Source of the DNA: Myroides sp. N17-2 | Lineage (GTDB): Bacteria > Bacteroidota > Bacteroidia > Flavobacteriales > Flavobacteriaceae | Length of the DNA stretch: 62,930 bases | NCBI RefSeq assembly: GCF_002286775.1 | Contig: NZ_NSGJ01000033.1 | Coordinates: 1-62,930, forward strand | Direction: 5' to 3' | Shown: positions 26,427 to 34,892 of the stretch, piece by piece | Layout: each line of letters begins with the position of its first letter | Position numbering within the stretch: position 1 is the first letter of the stretch | Notes under the pieces: model-generated | Told to the model about the DNA's origin: nothing | What the model saw: only the letters and a program-made list of their open reading frames with translations | Databases searched by the model: none | Program-made: the position numbers and the translations under genes

Positions 26427-29420
26427 TTAAAATTTGATTGTTTCTACTATCTCTTTTTCTTTGCGTTCTTTTAGGATAATGGTCTTTTTAGTGACTTGTT
26501 GTTTACTTGTACCGAAGTATTTATATACCTCAACATAGGCTTTAGCAACTGATCTAGTCTTGACGTCATTCTGTGCGAAGTAGTTAATTGCGATCTCATA
26601 TTTCCCTGACTTCGCTTTAGGTAACACGTACATCTCAGGTCCATACCCTTGTCTTACATCTAGAGAGATATGTCCACCTTGCTTAGTATTTCTATTGCGG
26701 TAAGAGCATTCTTCTCTATTCGATTCTAAGACGTGTAAGTCAAGATCTGTACTCTCCACGTTCCAATATACCAACGCAACAAGATCATTCTCTATCTCTC
26801 CTTTGAATTCGTATATATAATCATCATTTACTTGTGTTTTAAGTTGTTTGACGAACATCTTGTCTTTTATCGACTGATTTGAATTCTTTGTTTCTAGTTG
26901 TTTAATAAAATTAGAGGCAAATAGTCCATTAATCGCTTTAATACTTCCGTAATCTCCTCGTTTAAACCCATTAGAAGTTCCGATGTAATAGAAGATTAAT
27001 GCCAACTTAGGGTTAGTCTGCTCTAATGCTCTAGCCATATTAAAGTAAATTAATCGGTCTTGCTCACGTGTCTTTAATACTTTCTGACCTAGGTAATAAG
27101 CGTCATATCCATATCCTATATTCATCGTATAGGTCAACAAATCTCTAAGTACATCAGTATCTCCACCATTCTTCTCTACGATAGAACTCAATAGCTTTAA
27201 GGCATCAGCATCCATCTTATTATGCGTTCTTAAATTTGCTAACTCATATAATACATCAAAAGTCACATCTGCATCACTTAACGCATCGCCTTCAGCAGAA
27301 GTCTGTTGCTTCTTAGACCACACCTTATACTTTTGGTCTTTAGGTTTGATTATAAAGTCTTCATTAGTCATAGATTCTAGATAACTCTTCAGCATATCGT
27401 CATCTTTGCCTAATATGTTCTGTTTTTGCAAAGTAGCAATCCAATTCTCAAATAACTTCTTCGCATCAAAAGGATTAGCGTGTAAGAACTCTTTCCTTAG
27501 TTCGCTAACCGTAAAGTCACGTACGAAGTCTTTCGCTTTACTTCCTTTGTTAATCCCATAGTTCTCATAATCACGTGGGGTTTCTAACATCAAGAATGAA
27601 GTATAGTTACTCACTATTCTAAAGTTGATCGAATAATTAACCACCGCTGACTTTAACGCATCGCCTATTTGATCAAGGTTACCTACAGCTATCTTACCAT
27701 AGATACGAGATGCTAGGTCAGAAGACACTCTATAAGAAGGCTTAAACTCTATAGTAGCCATACTCTTGCCTGAAGAAGCTTTAATCACTATCGGATTACT
27801 CATATCACCACGAGCACCGAACTGTAATATTTGTCCATCGTACAAGTCTGTCACACCACCTTCTATCAAGATATCACTAACAGAAGCACCTGATATACTA
27901 TTTATGTTCCAAGTCTTATAGCGCAATGCTTTTGCACTTTCTACTAACTGCGCACCGCTGTTCGCTGTGAAGTTACTACCTCCTGTTTTATTACTCAGGT
28001 AATTTAACACCTCACTATTCGCTCCTGCTATTCCTGTCTTAAAAGTATAGACACGATCGCCTGATTTGATATTACTCAGTAGAGCATCCTTAGACTCATT
28101 CCCCCAATTTAGATCACCATCACTTAGCAGTAAGATATTCTTAGGAGTAGAAGTAGCCGCTAGCCATCGAGGTGTAGAAGCTTCTTTTAAAGCACGTCCT
28201 AAATCTGTAGCTCCCTCAAGCGCTAAGTTGTCAAGATAAGTCTTTAACGCAGCTCTATTTGCTTTCGTATTCGTTGTATATTCTTCTTTATACCACGTGG
28301 TTCCTATATTAAAATTAAGCACTGAGAAACGCTTTATCACATCTTCATTCTTCTCTAATACCTCTGTCATCAGGTTAACCCATATGCCGAAAAGCTGTGG
28401 ATTAGAACTTAGAGAGGTATCTAACATAAAGACTACATCAGGGGCAATATCTGTGTTCTCTACTTTAGGTAGTGATACACGCATCGTACCTGCGATATAC
28501 TCTCCTTCGTTATCTTTCTGTACTAAAGCAATAGGTTCTATGGTATTAAGCTTAATATTTATAGCTTTAATACTAGGGTTATGATAAGTTAGATATTGTT
28601 TATTATTCTTGTGCGCTATCGTCGCTTTATCACGATCAGAGATTGTGTATAACTTGTCATTAGCAAGTGCTAAGTCAACACGCATCTGGTTATTCACCAC
28701 AGGCAACTGTAGTCCAAACTCACGAAAAGTAGTAGCCTCTACCATACTAATATCGTAACCAACTACGACGTGGTGAAGTCTATCTTGTTGTAATGGGTAT
28801 ATGCGGCAGTTAAACATATCTGCTCCTGACCACTCCATCAGTGCAGGGTCTACCTTTCTGACTCTAGTACCATAGTAAGCCTCAGAGGCAGTCTCCTTCT
28901 CTACTATCTTTGCTTCACGAGTATTATGCTGATCTCTACGAGTAGGTAGTGTCTCATAAGACAAATCAAAATTGTCTGTATTATAATTAAACAACGTCGC
29001 TGAGTCAATGTCTTTCGCTGATCTTCTACCTCTATCACTGTCAAGCATAGTTGCTTCACCAAAAGCGAAATAGTAAGGTACAGCATCAGCAGGCAACTTA
29101 AGTTTAAAGGTTCCCTCTAGTCCGTTGCCTTTATCGTTATAGAAGTATGCGTCTATCAACACACGTACGCGGCTTCCATCTACCTGTACGGCTACTTGCG
29201 CATCCTCTAGAGGTAAGAAGTCTTCATCACCAACTTGTATACGCATCGCATTCTCATCGATAGAGGATTTCTTCCAAGTCTCTGTATCAGTTGACTCCTC
29301 TGATACATCAGCAGTGGTCTCTGCTGTAGACATATCAAGGCGATCTTCTGCCTCTCTCTTTTGACCACACGAAGTCAATAACACTCCTGCGAGTACAGTG
29401 TATAATAGTATCTTTCTCAT
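26427..29420 (-). CDS. VIT-VWA lipoprotein with C-terminal YfaP/DUF2135-like domain
   Basis: 997 aa. Lipoprotein signal ending LLTS-Cys18. VIT-type domain at about 50-175 (DAYFYNDKGNGLEGTFKLKL). VWA domain at about 330-510 with a complete MIDAS: DTSLS, Thr in EGATDLG and Asp in LSDGDLNWG. A helical, TPR-like stretch (about 720-860), then a YfaP/DUF2135-like beta-sandwich (YWNVESTDLDLHVLE...). Expected to sit on the cell surface or outer membrane and bind a partner through a metal. A longer paralogue lies at 34893. The flanking 78-bp direct repeats suggest that the gene was duplicated or moved as a unit. Confidence 0.85.
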   Translation of the reverse strand: MRKILLYTVLAGVLLTSCGQKREAEDRLDMSTAETTADVSEESTDTETWKKSSIDENAMRIQVGDEDFLPLEDAQVAVQVDGSRVRVLIDAYFYNDKGNGLEGTFKLKLPADAVPYYFAFGEATMLDSDRGRRSAKDIDSATLFNYNTDNFDLSYETLPTRRDQHNTREAKIVEKETASEAYYGTRVRKVDPALMEWSGADMFNCRIYPLQQDRLHHVVVGYDISMVEATTFREFGLQLPVVNNQMRVDLALANDKLYTISDRDKATIAHKNNKQYLTYHNPSIKAINIKLNTIEPIALVQKDNEGEYIAGTMRVSLPKVENTDIAPDVVFMLDTSLSSNPQLFGIWVNLMTEVLEKNEDVIKRFSVLNFNIGTTWYKEEYTTNTKANRAALKTYLDNLALEGATDLGRALKEASTPRWLAATSTPKNILLLSDGDLNWGNESKDALLSNIKSGDRVYTFKTGIAGANSEVLNYLSNKTGGSNFTANSGAQLVESAKALRYKTWNINSISGASVSDILIEGGVTDLYDGQILQFGARGDMSNPIVIKASSGKSMATIEFKPSYRVSSDLASRIYGKIAVGNLDQIGDALKSAVVNYSINFRIVSNYTSFLMLETPRDYENYGINKGSKAKDFVRDFTVSELRKEFLHANPFDAKKLFENWIATLQKQNILGKDDDMLKSYLESMTNEDFIIKPKDQKYKVWSKKQQTSAEGDALSDADVTFDVLYELANLRTHNKMDADALKLLSSIVEKNGGDTDVLRDLLTYTMNIGYGYDAYYLGQKVLKTREQDRLIYFNMARALEQTNPKLALIFYYIGTSNGFKRGDYGSIKAINGLFASNFIKQLETKNSNQSIKDKMFVKQLKTQVNDDYIYEFKGEIENDLVALVYWNVESTDLDLHVLESNREECSYRNRNTKQGGHISLDVRQGYGPEMYVLPKAKSGKYEIAINYFAQNDVKTRSVAKAYVEVYKYFGTSKQQVTKKTIILKERKEKEIVETIKF

Positions 29421-29831
29421 AGCATAAGAATTTACATAAAAGTAATTCTTATGATAACGTTCTAAGTTGATTAATCGTATAAATAGCTGTTAATTAGATT
29501 ATAATAGTGAGTGGTACTTTATCTTAATGACGCAAAGTCGGGAGACTATTGCGTAGCGATAATTACGGTATAAAAGAACATTTCAATTATCATTAATAAG
29601 AATGATATTTCCTTAAACGCAAGTTTAAAACAGTTAACTATTATGTGATATCAACTTTGGTACTGCGTGGAGTTACGAGTGGGGTCTCTCCTATCGTCGA
29701 GATGACATAGTTTGGGGTGATAATATTATGCTAGTAAAACTAAATCTATTGGGAATTATCTTTAAATCTTATAAAACCTAATTCAGACATTACTATGATG
29801 TTTACACTAATAATCTGATTCTTTGCCATAA
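29421..29831. other. Intergenic region with direct repeat
   Basis: Holds the right copy of the 78-bp repeat and a partial aactgttaacc-family repeat. No ORF seen. Confidence 0.6.
29527..29604. repeat. 78-bp direct repeat, right copy
   Basis: Partner of 26251-26328, one mismatch (t/a) at position 60 of the unit. Confidence 0.93.
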
Positions 29832-30089
29832 TCAATACAATGAGTCTGTTATTTCTGCTTTTTGATTAATGAATTGATACAGTCCTTGCATCTGATCATA
29901 GTATTGTAATACTTTTAAAAGTGTATCTAAGGTACAGTTGTCTCCATTCTCTAGATTTGATATCGTAATACGTGACATCGCTAGCTCATTGGCAAGTTCC
30001 TGCTGTGACATATTAGATTCTTTACGCAGTTGTTTACACCATCCTCCGATAGTGCTCTTAACCTCTTTTATAGTAAGTACATCAAACAT
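29832..30089 (-). CDS. XRE-type HTH regulator, HipB-like, without toxin partner
   Basis: 85 aa. Helix-turn-helix SQQELANELAMSRITISNLENG (about 30-50) in the HipB/antitoxin style. No HipA or other toxin gene is adjacent; the neighbour on the 5' side is a membrane protein. The inverted ATATTGAATATT/AATATTCAATAT pair beginning at its start codon is a likely autoregulatory operator. An orphan antitoxin or simple regulator. Confidence 0.8.
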   Translation of the reverse strand: MFDVLTIKEVKSTIGGWCKQLRKESNMSQQELANELAMSRITISNLENGDNCTLDTLLKVLQYYDQMQGLYQFINQKAEITDSLY

Positions 30090-30134
30090 ATATTGAATAT
30101 TATATTATTCAAATATACCAAAAATATTCAATAT
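30090..30134. promoter_or_regulatory. Probable operator of the XRE regulator
   Basis: 12-base arms atattgaatatt (30090-30101) and aatattcaatat (30123-30134), exact inverted copies, each also nearly palindromic, directly upstream of the gene. Confidence 0.6.
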
Positions 30135-30236
30135 GAATAATATATTATACATAAAAAACGATTCAACTTATCACTTCATAAGAATGATAATCTTTTAAAC
30201 GCAAATTTAAAACTGATTACTGTAAACTGTAAACTA

Positions 30237-31157
30237 TCATCCATTAACCTTATTTTCTACAACTAATCTAGGTTGTACATAAGCTCTATACACATAGACT
30301 GCTCCAAAAGAAAAAGTAGCCACAACAAATGTAGCGATAGGAAGATTAAGTACTTTCTCTGCAGGGAATACATAGACCAAGAATGGGAAGGCATATACCG
30401 CCGGTACACGCATTTTAAACAGTTGCGATAGCCCATACATCAATACCATAAATAGCGAAGCTAAGACTAGCCAATGCTCAATAAACTGATATAGTAGTAC
30501 ACCTATACTTATAGCAAGTGTTAGAATAGCGACTTGCTTGATGGCTATTTTAAGAGAATACATCTTCATATTTAATGATTCATATAGCACTACAGCGATA
30601 GGCGGGATAACAGCCATCTGCTCATTACCTGTGTAATAAGCAATCACTATCCAAGCTAAACTTATTAGGGCATAAGGATACATCATCCTTGTGTTTACCT
30701 TGCCTTTAGGGTCTATTCCTTTATTTAGTTTCAACAAGTATACTACTAGCATTAATACAAAAGTAGTCGCTAAAATAGCATAGATAAATGACCACGCATG
30801 CGCATTAGTCACTATAGGAAGAAATCCTGTAGCTAATGCGGGTGGTAAACTGTAGTTCACTACTCTCATCACTAAAAGCATCAAGACTAGAACCAATACG
30901 ATCTTAACGATATAAGGCAGTGCTAACATATTTAGTCCAAAGCCCATAAAGGCAGTCAGTGAGGGTAAGATAAATATCTTATCGGGCTGTCTTAACCAAG
31001 CCTTCTCTTGGAATATCCATAATCCTACTGTTAGTGCTGCTACTTCAGGGAGTACTATCTCCGGATCTTGAAAATAAGTAGCCACTACAACCATCAAAAG
31101 AATAAATACAAAAGCTAATAGATAGTGGTATATACTTGGTTTATGTGATGTGTTCAT
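30237..31157 (-). CDS. Polytopic membrane protein, HPP-like
   Basis: 306 aa with about ten transmembrane segments in two similar halves, each with a PxxAALTxGLW or PPxAxG type loop (LPEVAALTVGLW; NYSLPPALATGF; VIPPIAVVLYES). This resembles the HPP/integral membrane transporter style, but the assignment is weak. Function unknown; monocistronic, ending at a repeat copy. Confidence 0.5.
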   Translation of the reverse strand: MNTSHKPSIYHYLLAFVFILLMVVVATYFQDPEIVLPEVAALTVGLWIFQEKAWLRQPDKIFILPSLTAFMGFGLNMLALPYIVKIVLVLVLMLLVMRVVNYSLPPALATGFLPIVTNAHAWSFIYAILATTFVLMLVVYLLKLNKGIDPKGKVNTRMMYPYALISLAWIVIAYYTGNEQMAVIPPIAVVLYESLNMKMYSLKIAIKQVAILTLAISIGVLLYQFIEHWLVLASLFMVLMYGLSQLFKMRVPAVYAFPFLVYVFPAEKVLNLPIATFVVATFSFGAVYVYRAYVQPRLVVENKVNG

Positions 31158-31312
31158 TGTAATTCGTTATTTTTATAACGCAAAAATACTTGAACCTAGC
31201 GACATATTACTTATATAATTTGGTGTTTTTGTTATATAAAATGTATACTACAATTATGATATATTATATTTAAAACATCCCCAATTACATGACTTCAGAT
31301 CGTTTTAAAAAA

Positions 31313-31350
31313 CAAAAAAGCTATTATCTGAGACAACAGCTTTTTGTTTT
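31313..31350 (-). terminator. Terminator of Big_2 lipoprotein transcript or upstream gap
   Basis: Stem aaaaagct/agcttttt with a 15-base loop and T-runs on both sides, 50 bases past the stop at 31402. Confidence 0.6.
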
Positions 31351-31401
31351 TAGTTTGACTTATTACTAGTCAAACTAGATAAGAACCTTATATATTATAA
31401 C

Positions 31402-32514
31402 TTAATCAACCAAGATAAAATCTATATAATCTTTAATCGAAGGATTGTCTTTACTTGTTACTGTAATTCTAACATTTCCTCTCTTACCTTTTGCTCCTAC
31501 GACTATTCCTCTTTCATCAACAGTAGCCAAAGTAGTATCTGAAGAGACAAAATTAAATAAGGTTTTGTTTAAAAATCTAGGCTTCGTTGTTAACTGCAAT
31601 GTATAAACTTTGCCTTCTTTTAATTGGACAGATTGCTCTATAGAAGGTTTGCTGATATAAAGGTAACTTGGAATATTAGAAATGATTTCTTCGTCTATAT
31701 ATGCAGTAACACCGTTTAATGCAGTAACGGTAATTCTAACTTTTCCTATAGATACTCCTGTAATAACTCCCTCATTAGAAACCTTTGCAATTTTTTCATC
31801 AGAACTTTTCCATACTAAATTAGTTAATGGTACATATTCTTCTCCTGTGCTTAAAGTATACTTTGCATCTTGTCCTACTGCCAATTCATCCTTAGGTAGA
31901 CCTACAACAAAATGTAATTCCTTTAGTCCAAATTTCTTTATCTCTAAAGTAATTTCTGAAGTATACTCTGGTTTATTTTTTACTTCTACTTTTATATTTA
32001 CTTTTCCTGAGGTTAAAGCAGTCACAACACCATTTTGCACAGTAGCGATATTGGTATCGTGGCTTGTCCATACAAGATCATTTAAATTTAGATTATCTGC
32101 TTTTAGTAATGATTTTAAATCTCTTGTTTTCGTTTGTTCTAAGTCCATTCCTTCTTGTGATGCTAAGAAGTAAAGCTGAGTCAATCCTACCCTTACATTT
32201 AAAGTAGCTCTTTTATCTAAACCTTTAACTTTAGCAACAATTACAACTCTAGAATTTATCTTCCCTATTAACATTCCATTTTCCACTGATGCAATTTCTG
32301 TGTTACTACTGTTCCACTCAATATCTTTAGGGTTTACATTTTTTAATTCTAACTCTTTTAATAGATTTACTTGTTCTCCAATAACAACAAATTTATCCTG
32401 AGTTATAAATTTTACATTTATTTCTGTATCTGTTTTTGAATTGTTATCATCAGAAGAAGAACAGTTCATTAAAAGAAATGAACAAATCATTAATAAAGTT
32501 AATTTAAGTTTCAT
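31402..32514 (-). CDS. Lipoprotein with four Big_2-like repeats
   Basis: 370 aa. Lipoprotein signal ending LLMN-Cys18, Asp/Ser-rich linker, then four bacterial Ig-like repeats each with the core W/SSxxxxxATVxxG (WNSSNTEIASVENG, WTSHDTNIATVQNG, WKSSDEKIAKVSNEG, SSDTTLATVDERG). A surface adhesive or structural protein anchored in the outer membrane is likely. No catalytic domain. Confidence 0.8.
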   Translation of the reverse strand: MKLKLTLLMICSFLLMNCSSSDDNNSKTDTEINVKFITQDKFVVIGEQVNLLKELELKNVNPKDIEWNSSNTEIASVENGMLIGKINSRVVIVAKVKGLDKRATLNVRVGLTQLYFLASQEGMDLEQTKTRDLKSLLKADNLNLNDLVWTSHDTNIATVQNGVVTALTSGKVNIKVEVKNKPEYTSEITLEIKKFGLKELHFVVGLPKDELAVGQDAKYTLSTGEEYVPLTNLVWKSSDEKIAKVSNEGVITGVSIGKVRITVTALNGVTAYIDEEIISNIPSYLYISKPSIEQSVQLKEGKVYTLQLTTKPRFLNKTLFNFVSSDTTLATVDERGIVVGAKGKRGNVRITVTSKDNPSIKDYIDFILVD

Positions 32515-32856
32515 ATGTTTATAAATAAAATTTACAGCAAATCTACGCAGAAAACAATATTAACATAACTAGTTTATAAGAATAATAGGCTTTTAAACCC
32601 GAATTTAAAACTGCACACTGTTAACCGACAACTGTTAACCATTAATACATAAGGTATTGCGTCTCTACATTTATCATTTATAAGAATAATAGGCTTTTAA
32701 ACCCGAATTTAAAACTGTACACTGTTAACCGACAACTGTTAACCATTAATACATAAGGCATTGCGTCTACACATTTATCATTTACAAGAATAATAGGCTT
32801 TTAAACGCGAATTTAAAACTGTACACTGCTAACTGACAACTGTAAACCATATTAAT
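32515..32856. other. Intergenic region filled by a tandem repeat
   Basis: Almost wholly occupied by the 104-bp tandem repeat (32581-32850). No ORF. Confidence 0.7.
32581..32850. repeat. 104-bp tandem repeat, about 2.6 copies
   Basis: Unit starts aataataggcttttaaac at 32581, 32685 and 32789, so the period is exactly 104. Each unit holds actgttaaccgacaactgttaacc. Single, partial units of the same family occur at 21131, 26311, 29588 and 30165. Confidence 0.93.
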
Positions 32857-34791
32857 CTAAACCTCATCTAATAACAACTTCTTCATCTCTGTGTCTTGTA
32901 TCATCGGTAGTTCCCAATGTTCAATAAACGCTTCCATCATCAGGCGTCCTCTTGTCTCAATACTTTCTTTGGTCCACGCAGTGTATTCTAGCAAATCAAG
33001 TTCTAGTTTGCTTAGGCGGTACTCGTGCTTGATGGCATTCTGTATCTTATGCTTTACGCGTTCAAAAGAGTTAGACTCATAGCGATTATACGCTAAGAAC
33101 ATATTCCCTATCGAGTAGCTGTAACGGTCTCTGTTGACCTTTTGCATCGCGTTAATATCCTTGTACATATTTCTGACTTCATACTCATCATACTCAGGAT
33201 AGACTAAGTACACCTTCGGCTCAGTCTGCTCTAGGAGCCCACCTTTGCCCTCTTCTATAGTTTTTAGAAAATAGTCTAGTCCTGCCCAAGTCTTAAATCT
33301 ACTTCCCTTGTGAATATGGCGAATCACTTCTTTCCAACGGAAGTGTTCTACACGGGTATCCATCAGCATATTGAGCAGATACTCATTTTTATGTGCTCGA
33401 CCACGCTGATAATAGAAGTTGATATCACGATAAGTATCTTCCACATTCAGGGTAGAGTTATTCCCTTGTAATAAAAAGCACATAATATTATGACGCTCCA
33501 TTGCAAAGAGTAGTCGTTCTACACTGCTTAGCTTCTCTGTTAGTTCTAACTCAGATAGTCCGTGGTCTACCTTCACAGGCAAATCACGCATTAGTACCGC
33601 CAATACTAGATTAAGCATATACTTACCGTATCCTCTAGGGAAATTAGTCAAACGCAGTAACGACTTCTGTATAGCAGGTGTCGTGATATAGACGAAGTCC
33701 TCATCGCTATCCACAGCATAAGGGTTATTAATGAAGTACCACAGGGCTACTGCCTTGCGCATACTCTCTAGCCACTGTGTTAGCTCGCTATATTCGGCAT
33801 AGTTAACCTCATCACTCTGCTGCTCTAACTGAAAGTCAATGGTAAACAAGTGCTTCTGATAAGACTTAAAGTCTGTACTCACCATCTTAGAATGCGAGAA
33901 ATACAATAGCCAAAAAGCCTTTAAGAATGCGTCATCATCCATCGCTTGAGTAGGATTACGACCAAGCCATTTATACACCTCTAGCCAACTCTGATTGACT
34001 TTCTTGCGACTGCGGTCAATAGTACTCGCTACGGTCAACTGCTTAGAGACGATATACAAGACTCTATTCTTTAGACGCTCAAGACTTGACAATTGTTTTC
34101 CTCTAAAGTTTAGGGTTTCAAATACCATAGACACATCCAATGGACGCTCCTTAGACTCGTTTAAGTTCAATATAGAGAACAATAAATGCTTAGTAAGCTT
34201 ATCTATCCAAAAGGCAAGTTCGACTTGTGTAAACGCCTTAATTCGCTCGCTAAAGAATTCCTTAGCAAAAGACAGGTTATGTGTATATAGCGTCTCTGTC
34301 TCCTCTGCATCATACTCAGCGTCATTAAATATCTCTCGAATCAAGTAGTTATGCGAAGGCACATCGACGTGATAACCGAAAATATAACGGTAGCTATCTG
34401 CTTCACTTACCTTAAAGTATTGGGCAGTGAGCTGCTGTTTTAAGGGGCTATCTTCTAATGCCATCACTAACTCTGACAGCAAGATAAGAATCGTAGTTAG
34501 TCGCTGCTGACCATCGACGATATTAAAACCATCATAGCTATTCTCGCCTATTAGTAACTTCCCTGCTCTAATCCTAAAACCCTCTCTGCGTATACACTCG
34601 ATATCAAAGTTACTAAAGTCAGTAACAGTCAGAATACCTGTGAAGTGAAAAGCATTGCGGTTGTGATGGGTATTGTTCAGATCTCCCCACAACTCTTCCA
34701 ACTCCTTCTTAGTCCACGAGTAACCTCGCTGATAATCAGGAATACGAAATACTTTACCTTTAAATACTTCTTCGAAAGTGATAATGTTCAT
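32857..34791 (-). CDS. DUF262 (GmrS-like) protein without visible HNH domain
   Basis: 644 aa. The N-terminal DUF262/ParB-like nuclease-NTPase fold shows IPDYQRGYSW (17-26) and the hallmark IVDGQQRLTT (91-100), and later FETLNFRGKQLSSLERLKN. The C-terminal part is helical; I see none of the His/Asn cluster of the DUF1524 (GmrD) HNH nuclease. GmrSD systems cut modified phage DNA; this single protein may be a DUF262-only relative. No methylase or partner nuclease is adjacent. Confidence 0.8.
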   Translation of the reverse strand: MNIITFEEVFKGKVFRIPDYQRGYSWTKKELEELWGDLNNTHHNRNAFHFTGILTVTDFSNFDIECIRREGFRIRAGKLLIGENSYDGFNIVDGQQRLTTILILLSELVMALEDSPLKQQLTAQYFKVSEADSYRYIFGYHVDVPSHNYLIREIFNDAEYDAEETETLYTHNLSFAKEFFSERIKAFTQVELAFWIDKLTKHLLFSILNLNESKERPLDVSMVFETLNFRGKQLSSLERLKNRVLYIVSKQLTVASTIDRSRKKVNQSWLEVYKWLGRNPTQAMDDDAFLKAFWLLYFSHSKMVSTDFKSYQKHLFTIDFQLEQQSDEVNYAEYSELTQWLESMRKAVALWYFINNPYAVDSDEDFVYITTPAIQKSLLRLTNFPRGYGKYMLNLVLAVLMRDLPVKVDHGLSELELTEKLSSVERLLFAMERHNIMCFLLQGNNSTLNVEDTYRDINFYYQRGRAHKNEYLLNMLMDTRVEHFRWKEVIRHIHKGSRFKTWAGLDYFLKTIEEGKGGLLEQTEPKVYLVYPEYDEYEVRNMYKDINAMQKVNRDRYSYSIGNMFLAYNRYESNSFERVKHKIQNAIKHEYRLSKLELDLLEYTAWTKESIETRGRLMMEAFIEHWELPMIQDTEMKKLLLDEV

Positions 34792-34856
34792 AGATGGGCT
34801 AACTTAAGGAGAGCAAAAGTAGGTAATATCAAGTAGACGGGCTAATTAGTTTTACT

Positions 34857-34886
34857 AAAAAGAGCTACCTAATCAGTAGTTCTTTT
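34857..34886 (-). terminator. Terminator of large VIT-VWA gene
   Basis: Stem aagagctac/gtagttctt with a 7-base loop, just past the stop at 34893. Confidence 0.75.
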
Positions 34887-34892
34887 CATTTA

